From Cardinalis cardinalis (taxonomy: Eukaryota > Chordata > Aves > Passeriformes > Cardinalidae), in assembly GCA_014549065.1 (NCBI GenBank), contig JACDOX010000023.1, positions 1,033,835 through 1,097,834 of the forward strand: a stretch of 64,000 bases of DNA, given 5' to 3'. Each line of letters opens with the position of its first letter. Within the stretch, counting starts at the first letter, position 1. The position numbers were made by a program, and so were the translations under genes. A model generated the notes under the pieces. That model was not told where the DNA came from. It did not search any database and saw nothing but the letters and a program-made list of their open reading frames with translations. Of the stretch, positions 36,743-48,500 are shown piece by piece.

Positions 36743-37004
36743 AGGGCGCTCGGGGGATCTCGACTGTAGCCGCTCTTGTGAGGGGACAAAATACTGCAGC
36801 TGTGCAGGAAGCCAGGGATAAGTAAACAACACCTCCGGGAGTCTTATTTGACCTAGGCTCCTGATAAACTCATGGTCCATAGTGAGCTTTGTTACCGGCG
36901 GGGGCAGTGGAACGAGGCCTCAGTAGTTCCTGCACCCTGTGAACTGCTGTGTAACACACTGTAAGTGTAGTTATTTTACACAAATAATTGTGTAATTATT
37001 TTAT

Positions 37005-37503
37005 TGTCCAGCGGAGGGCAACGAGGGTAGTGAGGGACTGGAGCATCTCTCTCAGGAGGAAAGGCTGAGGGAGCCGGGCCTGTTCAGCCTCGAGGAGACG
37101 CGGCTGAGAGGGAACATCACCAATGTCTGGCAGNGTCTGCAGGGAGGGGTCAGAGGATGAGCCAGGCTCTGTCAGTGCTGCTGAGCAAAAGGACAAGAGG
37201 AAATGGGCAGAAAGCAGAAGCCACGCTCTGCTCAGTGCTGCTGAGCAAAAGGACGAGGCAGTGGGCAGAAACTGCTGCACAGGAAATTCCACCTGAACAT
37301 GACGGAGAACTGTGCAGGTGGCCGAGCACTGGAACAGATTGTGCAGAGAGGCTGTGGAGTCTCTCTCGCCAGAAGTATTCAGGAACCAACTGGACACAAT
37401 CCTGAGCCCTGTGCTCTGGGATTACCCTGCTTGAGCAGGGAGGTTGGACCAGAAACCAACTGTGGTCCCTTCGACCCTGACCCATTCTGGGTTTCTGTGA
37501 CTT
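37005..37503 (+). mobile_element. CR1 LINE 3' fragment with internal duplication
   Basis: Shows CR1 text such as GTCCAGCGGAGGGCAACGAG, AGGAAAGGCTGAGGGAGCC, CTGTTCAGCCTCGAGGAGA, TGGTCCCTTCGACCCTGACC and CATTCTGGGTTTCTGTGA. A block near 37173 (CAGTGCTGCTGAGCAAAAGG) recurs at 37233, a 60-base tandem duplication inside the element. Confidence 0.93.
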
Positions 37504-40500
37504 CGTAGTTACAAGGGGCATACAAANTAAGACACTGTAACAAATAGGGACTGAATTATTTCAAATAAGATTATCNAAAATGGTGGGCTTTGATTAGAAA
37601 GTAGGATTTAAAGGGTGCAGTGAAACAGCAGGGTGACCCTGAGTATGAAATGGGCATGGGATGTAGGTGAACCCAACAAGTTTAAAGTGTCCTACAGAGA
37701 AGTAGCCCAAAATCCAAGACAGCAATTACANCTCTCTTCTGTAGCTGAGGAGCTGCTTTGTATCTTGAGAAAGTGGAGACAGAAAGACCTGACTAAAATA
37801 ATTCAGTTACCTGTTTGATCAAAGCCAGGAAAATGGCCTCATTCATAATGATTAACTCAGTTTTCATTTTAACTGTTCCTTCTTCGTTACCCAAAGAAGG
37901 CTGAGAATCCTAACATTGACCCTAAGTAATGTTCATTCTTTAAATAAGATTCTTTTTTTCTAAATTTAGCTTGCATAATCACTCAGTTTCAGTTCCAGAT
38001 AGCTATTTTTGTTGTTTTAAATTACTTCCAGGTTTTTGTATGCAAATTATCAGGAATTTACTAACCTCCTATGGAAATCATGGTCTTACTAATTAAAATC
38101 CAGAAAGAAACTTAATTATGTAGTCTTATATAGTCCAGATCATGCTGATGTCTGTCTAAGTGCATTTCTTTCATCAATTTCAGTTCAACAGAACACTTCT
38201 GATATCTTGGTATATATATGAAGCCATTGCTGATCTGTAATCAGCATCTAGAGGTAGCAAAATCCCTGGACAAAGCTGCCCTTGCTCTGCCAAATACAGC
38301 AAAACCATGGTAGGAATTGCTCCTGGCACTGTGACCTATGCAGGCANTACTGCAACAATGAGAGTATAAAGAGCAAAATATTTTTACAGTGATTTACTCA
38401 GAGGTGGCATATCTGGAAGATGCTGCTGTACAGATCTGAGCACATTAGAAGTGTGTACAGTTAGTAAATGCACTGAAACACAGTCTGGAATTTAAATTGG
38501 ATTTTTCAGTATNTTATATTTCAACTTTCTGTGTTTCTTTTGCCCTAATAAACTTTGAAGAATACCCAAAATAACACACACACAAAACTTTATCCCCCTA
38601 ATTCAGTCTTACTGANTTACTTATCATCTTAGTTAAAATTAACTCAGACTAATGGATTGCACTTACCTGTATGGACTATTAAAACTCTACCTAAAGCTTT
38701 AAGTGATGCATTCCTTTACACAAGAATGATTTTCTTCCTTCAGGAACCATTAAAACCTAGGAATACTAGTAGTCTGAAAATGAAAAAGGAAATTTAACAC
38801 CAAATACTTAGCAGCCTTCTTTCNTAGGGAAATATATGCTTTTATTTCAAATTTAAACAAAATTTAAATATAAAATAACACCCATTAAACTTATGGATTG
38901 TATTAATACCTTAAAGCTTTATCCTTTGCCTGGTGGGCTACAGGAGTAAATGGGTCTTGCTTGTTCNAGAAATCAGCTGTTCTTTTGCTAATACTGCTGC
39001 TCAAAAACTGACAAGGCAAAGTGAAGTTCAAGTAATATATTAATTTACATTACATTCCAAATAGTCTTTTCAAAACAATGTGATTGTTTATNCAGACATT
39101 TGCCAGTGATTTTTCAGTCACTGTCAAGCTCAGATTCATTGATCATTTACACTGATTGTTGATTCTGACCACTAACTCAAAGCATGATAAGTGTTCTGAA
39201 GTTCATGGTAGAAGGTGAAGTCTCCTTGTATGTGCTAACATATTAATCCCATCCTGCCAATATTTTTACAACCTAGGTTCTGCAAGCTTTGAGCATAGGA
39301 AGTTTTCCAGCAACAGTCCCAGAAGCTGCTGCTCACTGACAGCTCCCACAGAATCATCACTGCTGAGGTGAGAAAGGTCAGGTTCCTACCCTGCTTTAGT
39401 CATGGATTAGGTAGCACAGTATGAATTTCTTTGGTGCATGACTTCAGGTTAAGGCTGAACTCTGGATCATTTGTGAGGCTTGGGCTGGTGGGGAAAGCAG
39501 AACAGATTATTTGCTTGGACTGTGAAATTTTCAGCCTTGCTGTCTTGCATTGTGTNGTATTCTTTAAGTAGCTCTGGAGCTTGATTACTGTGGAGCAAGG
39601 CCCTGAGATATGCAGACCTGTGTTTGGGAGTGTGCTTGCACATCGTGAAAGGGACTCCACTTGCTGACCCTGGTACCTTGAAGGGAAGTGTCTGCTGAGG
39701 TTACTGTCACTACAGAAACCTCACCCTTGCTGGTCAACCTGAAGCAGCTCCATTGTTTAACACAGGGTTGTCACAGTAACTGTGAGTGCATTTATTTCAT
39801 AAAATAACGCAGCATTTCTGGTCATGTGACTGTGTGGGGTTAATGGTCACCTTTAACAAACAGTTAGTGAGTCTGGAAAGTCATGCCAAAAAAAGGGATC
39901 TAATGCATGAATTGCTTCTGATTACGATGATGTAGGGACATACTGCAGCAGCAAGAGCTCAACAGAAAAAAGCAAAGCAGTGTCTAAGAGTTTCNTACCC
40001 AAAGGCAGGCAGGAAGGTCATACTCTGCTCATAGACTGTACAGGGCTTTATAAAACAACTGTTTGTAATGTTGTTAATGAAATCTCCAAATGTNCACATC
40101 AGCTGTTTGCATTACCATGTTGTCTCAAAATTCAACAAAGATTTTAAAAACAACATTATCAAGCTCACTAGCTCTACTTTTTTTCCCTTCTAATAACAGA
40201 AGTTGATTTGCCACATTCATTTGAAACTGGACGATCAGGAAAGACTACTAGTTAGAGTATTCCAGGTTATCATAATTTCATGATTACAAGAAGACTTTTG
40301 TGTTTGTAAATTGAAGTTTTTAATCATATTTGAGAAGCATTATACTGTGACCTAACAGATACAGTAACATGTTTGTATTTGTAAACACCTTTACCCCCTC
40401 ACATCTGAAAGTTAATTATTCTGCTGATTGCAAAGGGGTGTTAATTCCTAAATGAATTTCACCATGGGATCTGTATCACTTCCCATGGGGTGCAACACAA

Positions 40501-41690
40501 GAAGTAATGCCATTGGTCTCTTGGAGCTCCCAAGATGCTTCCCTGGATGATGGCAAGGGACTGGCTGCCTAGGAGGAGGTAAAACCTCCTGCTGCTGGCC
40601 CTGCCTCATGGAAAGAGAAGGGTCTAGTGCCCCCACCAAAGGGTGGAAGTTACCAGGAAGCCCTTTCCACCTTGCAAAAGTGAAAGCATCTGGATATGGT
40701 ATGTGAGTTGTTTGGTTGTAATTTTTAAGAGGAAGCATTGGCTCATGTATTCATCACGTGGTGCTTGAGTCCTGTGCACTTCAGTAGCTGTGGCAGGACT
40801 TTGAAAGCTTTCGAAAGAAAGCCAGCTTGCCTCTCTGCCTTTCACCTTTTTAAGACCATGTTCTCTTCATGGCCTGTATCTCCCTTCCAATCTATTTTAA
40901 TTCTTTAGGAGGATACTGTATCCCCTGCTTTTAATAGAGGGCAAAAAGCTGAAAATACCTTTTCTCTCAGTATGAGCATTTGAAATGTTTAAAGAACATA
41001 AATCAGAGATTTTTTTCATTGTGAAATTACGTCAGTTTAAGTAATAATCAAACAAAACCAATGAGGACTGGCTGTAAGGGATTGATGATCCATGATCATT
41101 AACATGAGCCAAAGTNGAAACTGTAAAATGTCCATGAATGAGTGATTCATGTTTGAGTACCTTCTTCATGTTTGTACTATTATCTATGAGAGAATGGTGC
41201 TGATCCATTTTGAAGCCTGCAGAAGTGGTTTATTTGCACTGGAACAAAAAAGAGAGGACTGGAAGAAAAACAATGGATGTAATTTCTATACATTTGAGCT
41301 ATGTAGCACTGAGGCTTGCACCTGAAAAAGGCAACTGGAAAGTGCTAGGTCCAAGAGTGCAGATGCAGCATCATGTCTTCAGTGTGCAAGAACATTATAT
41401 TAGTATTGGAATAGGAAATGTATAGATACAAATTCAAAACAATAAGTAAATATTATTCAGACTCAATGTATATACATTATACATATTGTACATGGATTTT
41501 AGGTCTCCAAGTTTACTCACAACATTTCTGTCAATGGTTTTCTGTGTTGTTCTTGTGTTTTGAATTGTGAGTCATTCTTGCCATCTGTATTATATTATTA
41601 TTCTGGATTANAGGAGAAATTAGGTACAGGGTGTTGTTTAACAAAACTGTACTAAATACAGAGTCTATCCAATTTAGATTCTTTTCAAAA
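37504..41690. other. Intergenic DNA between DYNC2LI1 and PLEKHH2
   Basis: About 4.2 kb with no exon, RNA gene or named transposon that I can recognise. A short open frame on the minus strand at 40448-40738 has no resemblance to a known family and lacks splice or initiation context. Confidence 0.5.
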
Positions 41691-42366
41691 GGCTGGAGCA
41701 GAGAAGGTTTATTTAGAAATTTACCAGACCAAGGCTGAAGATTTGCCAAGTAAAGCAGCTGTATAACAAAGGCTAGAGTGTATCGTGAGAATACTCTTTA
41801 TATTTGTAATAGTTACATGATGTGCTTGGTTTTTTTTTTCAAAGGAGAAACAATTATACACAATTTGTTCCTTTTAGTCCCATGATACTTGTATTGCAAA
41901 TAAGGATGGTGCTGGAAGTGAAAAGTATTTTTGTATTTGANTGCTTTTCTAAACAAAAATTCCTTTTCAAAATGAAAGTTATAAAACTGGTCTACTTTTG
42001 AAAAATAAGAGATGAAGAGCTGAAGACAGTTTGGTCCCTGAGAATATATCTGTGAAACTGTAAAATCTGTACAGTTTTTTCCAATGACACCTTTCTCCAT
42101 TATTATAAACAGACGTATTATCCTGAGCTGTAGGCACAAGCAACNCCCAGTCAATCATAACCCTTAAACTGACTCATCATCTTTCCAATTCAGGCCAGAG
42201 CTTTAATTTCAGGGCTATTCCTGTTATATGCAACTGCATGAATGCAAACCTGTCCACCTTCCTTTTGTTTATGGAGCTGCTTATGCTCTACATCTTGTAC
42301 CTCAGAAGGTTTTCAGTCCANGTAGAAACCCTCTAACAAGGGTTATTATCATGATACATAATCCTT
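41691..42366 (-). other. PLEKHH2: Probable PLEKHH2 3' UTR
   Basis: Downstream of the stop the minus strand has ATTAAA at 42202-42207 and AATAAA at 41708-41713, giving 3' UTR lengths of about 0.2 or 0.7 kb. The end point is a guess. Confidence 0.4.
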
Positions 42367-42549
42367 TCATAACAAAGTGGGACATTTAGTTGGTCTGTTG
42401 ATTGCAGGAAGTGGCTGGCTCCCCATCTCCTTGAGTTTCTGTCCACTTTGAGGTGCCAGTAATGCTGAAGCAGAGAGGTGATGAGCAACTCCTTTCAGCT
42501 GATGAAAGTTGTTAATGTAGCTGGCAATCAGTAGAGTGATCTCAAGAAT
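42367..42549 (-). CDS. PLEKHH2: PLEKHH2 last exon and stop
   Basis: Begins ILEITLLIASYINNFHQLKG, matching human ILEITLLIASYINNFHQQ, and ends RPTKCPTLL before TGA at 42367-42369. Confidence 0.95.
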   Translation of the reverse strand: MLEITLLIASYINNFHQLKGVAHHLSASALLAPQSGQKLKEMGSQPLPAINRPTKCPTLL

Positions 42550-45500
42550 CTATAACAGGAACATACAAAACTCTTTGAAAAATACAGTGATGTGTTTTGA
42601 CTGCTGAAAAAATAGCTAACTTNTTAGCAAGTGACAATCACCATCAACTGGATAAGTACTTGTACTTTAACAAATTAATGATTGGGGGAGAGGAGATAAC
42701 TAATAAAGCTTTTTTTATTGCTCCTTTAAATAATGTAATGTTATTCCCATCAGGAATCAAAGATACTTTGTCTTCCACAGTCTTAAATGATTCAGAGATG
42801 ACTTCTTTAATTTTGAGAGAAATGTTGAAGTCCAAAAGATGACACCCTGAGAAGTTTTGCCAGAGAACTCAAGATGCAGGGTAGATTAAGAGAATAGAGA
42901 CTTTGGGGAGGTTTTTATCACATTTTCCCTTTGTGACCCATNCAAACCTTGCTGAGATACTGAACAGCTTGCCCAGAGAAGCTGTGGATGCCCCATCCAT
43001 GGAAGTGTTCAGGGCNAGCTTGGATGGGGCTCTGAGGAACCTGGTCTAGTGGAAGGTGTCCCTGCCCAGGGCAGGGGGGTCAGGGGTCAGAATTAGGTGA
43101 TTTTAAGGTCCTTTCCAACCCAAACCATTCTGTCATTCTGTAAGGGCACAATCTGAGGGAAACTTCAACATGTGTATTTTACAATGCTTATTTGTATGAA
43201 GAATCATGTTTTGAAACAAATTTATATGTGGAATTTTGTATTATTTCATAAATTTGTTCAAACTAACAGCAAAACCTTTAGTTTTTGGGGTTTTTTGTTT
43301 GGTTTTTTTGTTGTTTTTTTTTCTTTTAATATAGTCAGTCAGTCTTATCAGTAAAGGAGTGAATCTAGATTTAAAAAGCAGAACTTTTTTTTTTTTTTAA
43401 CCAAAAGGAAAAATATCCTAGGATTTCTAAGAAGTGATGGGTCTTTCTGATGTTGTGTTTTACAATTTCACTGTAGACTCCTGTCGGGTGCGGGGCAGTT
43501 CTGAGACTCAATATGAGTTCAGCAAGCTCCGTTTATTTCGGTAGAGCATCAAACTTTATACACACAATAAGAATAGCTTATGAATATTCTGCATGCTAAG
43601 TAACTCATTAGTTAAGCTATAACATCAATTTTCTCTATGCTTTTTAAGCTTACCGCTCCCCTTTCTCACGCCGCACTGTCCACTTTTTTATCATACCCAA
43701 CTAAGCCCAAAGACACATTTATCTGCAAGTACAAAACTTCAGCTAAACTATTTTCAGTACTTTTCCAACTCTGTTCAGCTAACAAGCAAGTCTACGTAAC
43801 CTCTATCATGTAACCATTTCTCCACAGACTCCAAATGTACTTTTCGAAAAATCATCTCTGGTGCTGATTAGACAAACAGAGTAGGTTTTAGTGTTACATG
43901 TAATTTCTGTCCTTATCAGCCTTCTTTGTCCTTCTATGAAAAATTTGGAGTGTTATAGACAGGGACATGAAAAGAACAGGAACACATCAGTACTGTCACA
44001 GTTACCCCTGACATTACTAATTACTTGCTCTCTAAAACCATCTGGCAAAAGCCAGTAATCTGAGCAGACTGGGATTGAAAAAAGGTGTTTCATCTTTCAC
44101 ATCTGTTAGGGATTACCCACTAGAGAGAGCACAAAAGCAGATGGAAACTGTTTCAGGTAATAGACCAACCTTTGGCTTTGTCATGGCAAAAAGGTGTTTT
44201 TCAGTGGATTTGTCCTTTGTCTGAGCATTGTTAACAACCAGCATAAAATCATCTTGATAGCCTCCAAAAGTCATCAGGCTCTTATATGTGTATGTAACTG
44301 TCAGTCGCTGGAAAAAGGAAAGCCCAAGAACAAAACACAAAGCTGTTAAGCAGGACCATGCAGGAAAANCAGATTATGAGAAATTCTTCTTTAGAAAATA
44401 TAATTACACCTATATTTTTCAATGGAGGTAGCCTCTTATGANTCTTGTAATTAACTATGAATTTTGGGATAGCTTCATTTAGACCTTCATGATGAGGAGT
44501 TTTCACTGCAGATGATAACTCTTCTAAGTTTGACCTCTGTTTCTATTCCAAATTAATTAGATAAAAGATATAATAAGATTTCAACTGAAGTGTGTAATTC
44601 CATTTACCCAAATCTTGATTGACTTTGCGAGAAGTTAATCTTACAAATTCCACTTGAAATTGAAGCAGTATCTAAATAAATTAAATGGCAGAGTATGAGA
44701 CATCTGAAGGAATTTAACTCTAGGTAGTCTTTTTGTGCAGTGATATGTTTTGCAATCACAAAAATTAAATTCTGTTCTCTTGTTTTCACATCTCTGATGA
44801 AACATAAATGCTCTTCAAGGCTCCTCAGCTTTTCATCCCTTGATTCTTACTGTTCAGGGTTTAACACCACAATAATGGCCTTTGAGTTAAGATCAGCATT
44901 TAATTAATTGTTACACCTCACATTAATTTGCTGCAGATATTTGCCTTTAAATTCATTGTCTGGCAACATTTGTACAATAACTTAGTGTCCTTCCTTAGTA
45001 AACCTTTTTTTGCCCCAGTTTTGAAATAGTATTATCTCTACCCCTTGCAGCATCATTTCTGATTTCCCTGATCCTTCCTACAGAAAATCCCAGTATTCCC
45101 TGGAAGCTGAGCATTCCTTGAATGTCAAGTAAGGCCTGCCAGTACCTAATCTGGCAATGCCCTGCAGAAATGCCATAGCTCCAGGAGCAGTGTTGGTGGA
45201 GCTCTGCAGTCTGGTGCAAGCACATTTTGCTTGCTCCCTGAGAGCTGCTGTTTCCTCTCTTCGTGCTCTTTGTTTTATTATTNATTTAACTGCAAAGAAA
45301 TGTAATGAAAAGGCCCATATCAGCACAATTATAAAGCTGAGATTTTAATTTTCTGATATTCAATATTAGCACTTGCTAATAGCAGNATGCCATTCTTTTT
45401 CTTTGCAGGATATAAATAAAAGCGGGGATCTTCTCAGGCATTGCTTTTCACACTGATTACGAGTCGTTTTCTATGAAAACTTGTATTGCAAATCAAAGAA

Positions 45501-48500
45501 AAATCTGAGCCTAAAATGACATAATTAAATAACACTGGGTTATATTACCTACTATTAAACAAAAATAATACAATGAAAATAACAATCTATTAAAGTAGCT
45601 GCTCTTTGCAGAGTGTATGTATTATGAATAATACTAGAAAATTAAGTCTCCAGGAAAAGAAAATTAATGTTATTGTAATAACATTACAATAACTATGGAT
45701 TTCCTGACATCTGCATGATTAAAACATTAACATTTCATTAAATGATATAAAAACTGTATCTGATAAACAAAAATAAATTCTGTGCAAAGAATTCATTACT
45801 TCTATTATTAGTGCTACTGTAATGATGATAACATTAAAGCATTTTAAAAGGAATGAATTTTTGCTTTAAGAGAAGGACTAAATAACTTAGCATGGAAAGC
45901 TAATGCNATCTTTAAATAGTATGGTGGTTAATCTCTCCGAATCATTAGTACTAAAATCTATCTTAACCAAATTTGAAATAGCAATTTCACTTACCATGGA
46001 GCTGTAATCCAGGATGCTTATTCCATCTTCATGGACAGCAAACCATATGAAGGACTTCTCAACTGAGGCTGTTGCTAGAGGCTACAAAGAGAAATGTTTT
46101 TTAATTACTACTTCAAAATGAGGCAATATGTGAATAATTATTAATTCTCAGCTATTACAGACCTCTCTTCATCCACAGTTCTCACTTCAATTCCCTCTCA
46201 GTGTAAATTTCAGGAAAGGAATTGATATACCTGCCCAAAGCTGTGTAGGTGGCCAGTGGCAGAACAATGAACTCAAACTGATACACTTCAAACCTACCCT
46301 GGTGTTTAGTCCAATAAAATATATAGTCTCATTAATAAAATAGTCAGGTGTCTTACTGTCCACTAGCTCATATATCTAAATACACAAAGAACAGAGTGCA
46401 GACAAGCAATATATATATAAAAATATATATATATATATATGTTTATACACACACACACACACACTGGGTTTACCTGTTAAAACTGAAGGCATGAGGTGAC
46501 AGTTCTGTTTAACAGAGCTGTTATTTGAATCAAAAGAATTAAGATACCAGTAGTTAAGAGAAATTGAGAAGGGGCCAGTGTAGAAGAGAGTGCTCTAAAT
46601 ACCCTTAACCACATTTAGTCCTTCTGCAAGGTTGAGCCTCCACAGCCAGCTAATGGTACCTTTTCAGTGTTCTCTTAGTTATCAGGTAAAAAGAGCCTAA
46701 ACCTAAAAGGCTATCTCAAACTAGGATAGAAGGAAATGGAAACACAGATTAATAATGTAAAACAAGCAATAAGAGTATTGGAAAGTTACTATTATGATAC
46801 ACTTAGTACTATGGCTGTTATATTTCAGCAGTCTGTGACTTAAAAAGTAATTTGACAGGAGGTTCAATCAGCTCATGTATACACAGTTATTTTTAACAAA
46901 AATGTATTGTTATTTGCAAATTCTATTTATATTTAAGACCCTGCTCCCCCTCCCCAATCAAACTGCTTAAAAAGTCTCACTTTTGCTGCAAAGAGTTTAG
47001 CCCCAAAGAAGGGCCATTTCCTGGCCACGGTGAGGTAAATGCGCACGCAGTCTGCGGCGCTGTGCCCACGGAGAGCCATCCATCTTGTCGACAGTCGCTG
47101 GCNAAGCTGTCTGTTGAAATGAAGGGTGGAATTTACTTACAGAAGGGAATTCCAGTGCTTGCCCACAGCAAGTTTAATGAGCAACAGAGCATTTCTTAAA
47201 ATGCTAATTTCAGTTAATACAAGGACTATCACTGATACAGTATTAAATAAATCCAAAATGTAATTTAGTATTTTAATGCACATAAAAATTATGAAGTATC
47301 TTCTAATTTCTGGAACATTATGATTAAATATTGATGTAGCAGTGGCAGCATAAAGGCAGAAAGGCTGGGACAGCTTTTAACGTGTCTCTACAGAGAATCA
47401 ATGTACCTTTATCAGTACTCAACAGCTATGTCAGCTGTCATTCCAAAAATCCATCCAGCTTAGCACATATCTTTACCTGTGGCTGGTAGGAGGCGTGAGA
47501 GACGTGGCTTAGCACTACTCCCTTTGAGTGTGTCTGGGCACTGCTACCCAGAATGCTGCTCCTGATGGCAAAGTGTTTTCACACTGGGGCTTTTTTTCTG
47601 GCTCCTTTTGTCAATTTGTGGCTCCTTGGCAAGTTGGTTCAATAGTATGGAAAAACTAATTCTCAAAAAAACCCCAGCCCAAACTACCTTTCTAGGACAC
47701 TGACCTGCAGGGATGACTCACCCAGCAGCCATAAGGTTATTAGAAGTAGCTCAAGAAAAGGTAGGGTTAATGTGTAGTAAAGGGAGATCCAGCACTTGCA
47801 GCTTTGGTCTTACTGTTTATGAAATCAAACTGCATCCTTAGCAAAAACAATACAGGCAATAGGGCAGGCACAGAATGATCCTTCCCATGCCACAGATCTC
47901 CAGCTCAGCCAGTTGGTAGTGTAGGACTACTTAAACAGTTCAACAGATGTTTCACTTTTCCTCCATGAGTTAATCTAATCTGAGACCTTTTATAATTTGT
48001 TCTTTGAAGTTAATTGCATAAGTCTGAATGCCCCATTGCCTTTTGAGTATGTAATAATGTTACTATGTTCATATACTAATAGCTTTAAATTTTCTCAACC
48101 TGGAAATTTTCTGTACTGAAGAACATTTCTATGATGTTTACTGGACTTCAAAACTGCTATATCACTGACTTTGGATAATTTATTACACTGTTCCGCTCAT
48201 TTTCATGCCAGTAGGTGTTGATTTAAATGCCTTGCAGGTTATTAATTTTAAATAAAGTGATACCTTACTAGTAAGTCCACTAAGTTACATTGCCAATTTG
48301 ACCGGCTGCCAGAGATTGCACACTAGAATAACTAACAGATCATGTCCTCATGTCCTTTACTTCCTAACTCTTTAGTCTGTGCACAGTCAGACCTCATTTA
48401 GACTTGCTGAGTAAGAAAAATAAGAATTTCAAAATCGCTGGGTTTTGTAACACTGTGTAGTAACTGCTACATCTTTTGCTGGAATGTGTTATTAATAATG

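Larger units (their letters stand above)
36013..36800. promoter_or_regulatory. DYNC2LI1: CpG-rich promoter region of DYNC2LI1
   Basis: Dense in G+C and CpG, unlike the AT-rich surroundings, and centred on the first coding exon at 36367-36380. No TATA box is evident. It holds an X-box-like palindrome (36411-36424), a ZNF143-type motif (36439-36451) and a 55-base minisatellite. Long open frames on both strands here follow from base composition and repeats. Confidence 0.8.

Noticed and set aside
35991..36880. Long open frames on both strands (276 and 253 codons) over the CpG-rich block
   Set aside because: They cross the 55-base minisatellite and CpG-rich DNA, where stops are rare on any strand. 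The true coding piece here is the 14-base exon 1 in another frame.
40448..40845. Two minus-strand open frames in the DYNC2LI1-PLEKHH2 interval as a possible last exon
   Set aside because: The true PLEKHH2 last exon was found at 42367-42549 with the expected protein ending. These frames show no resemblance.
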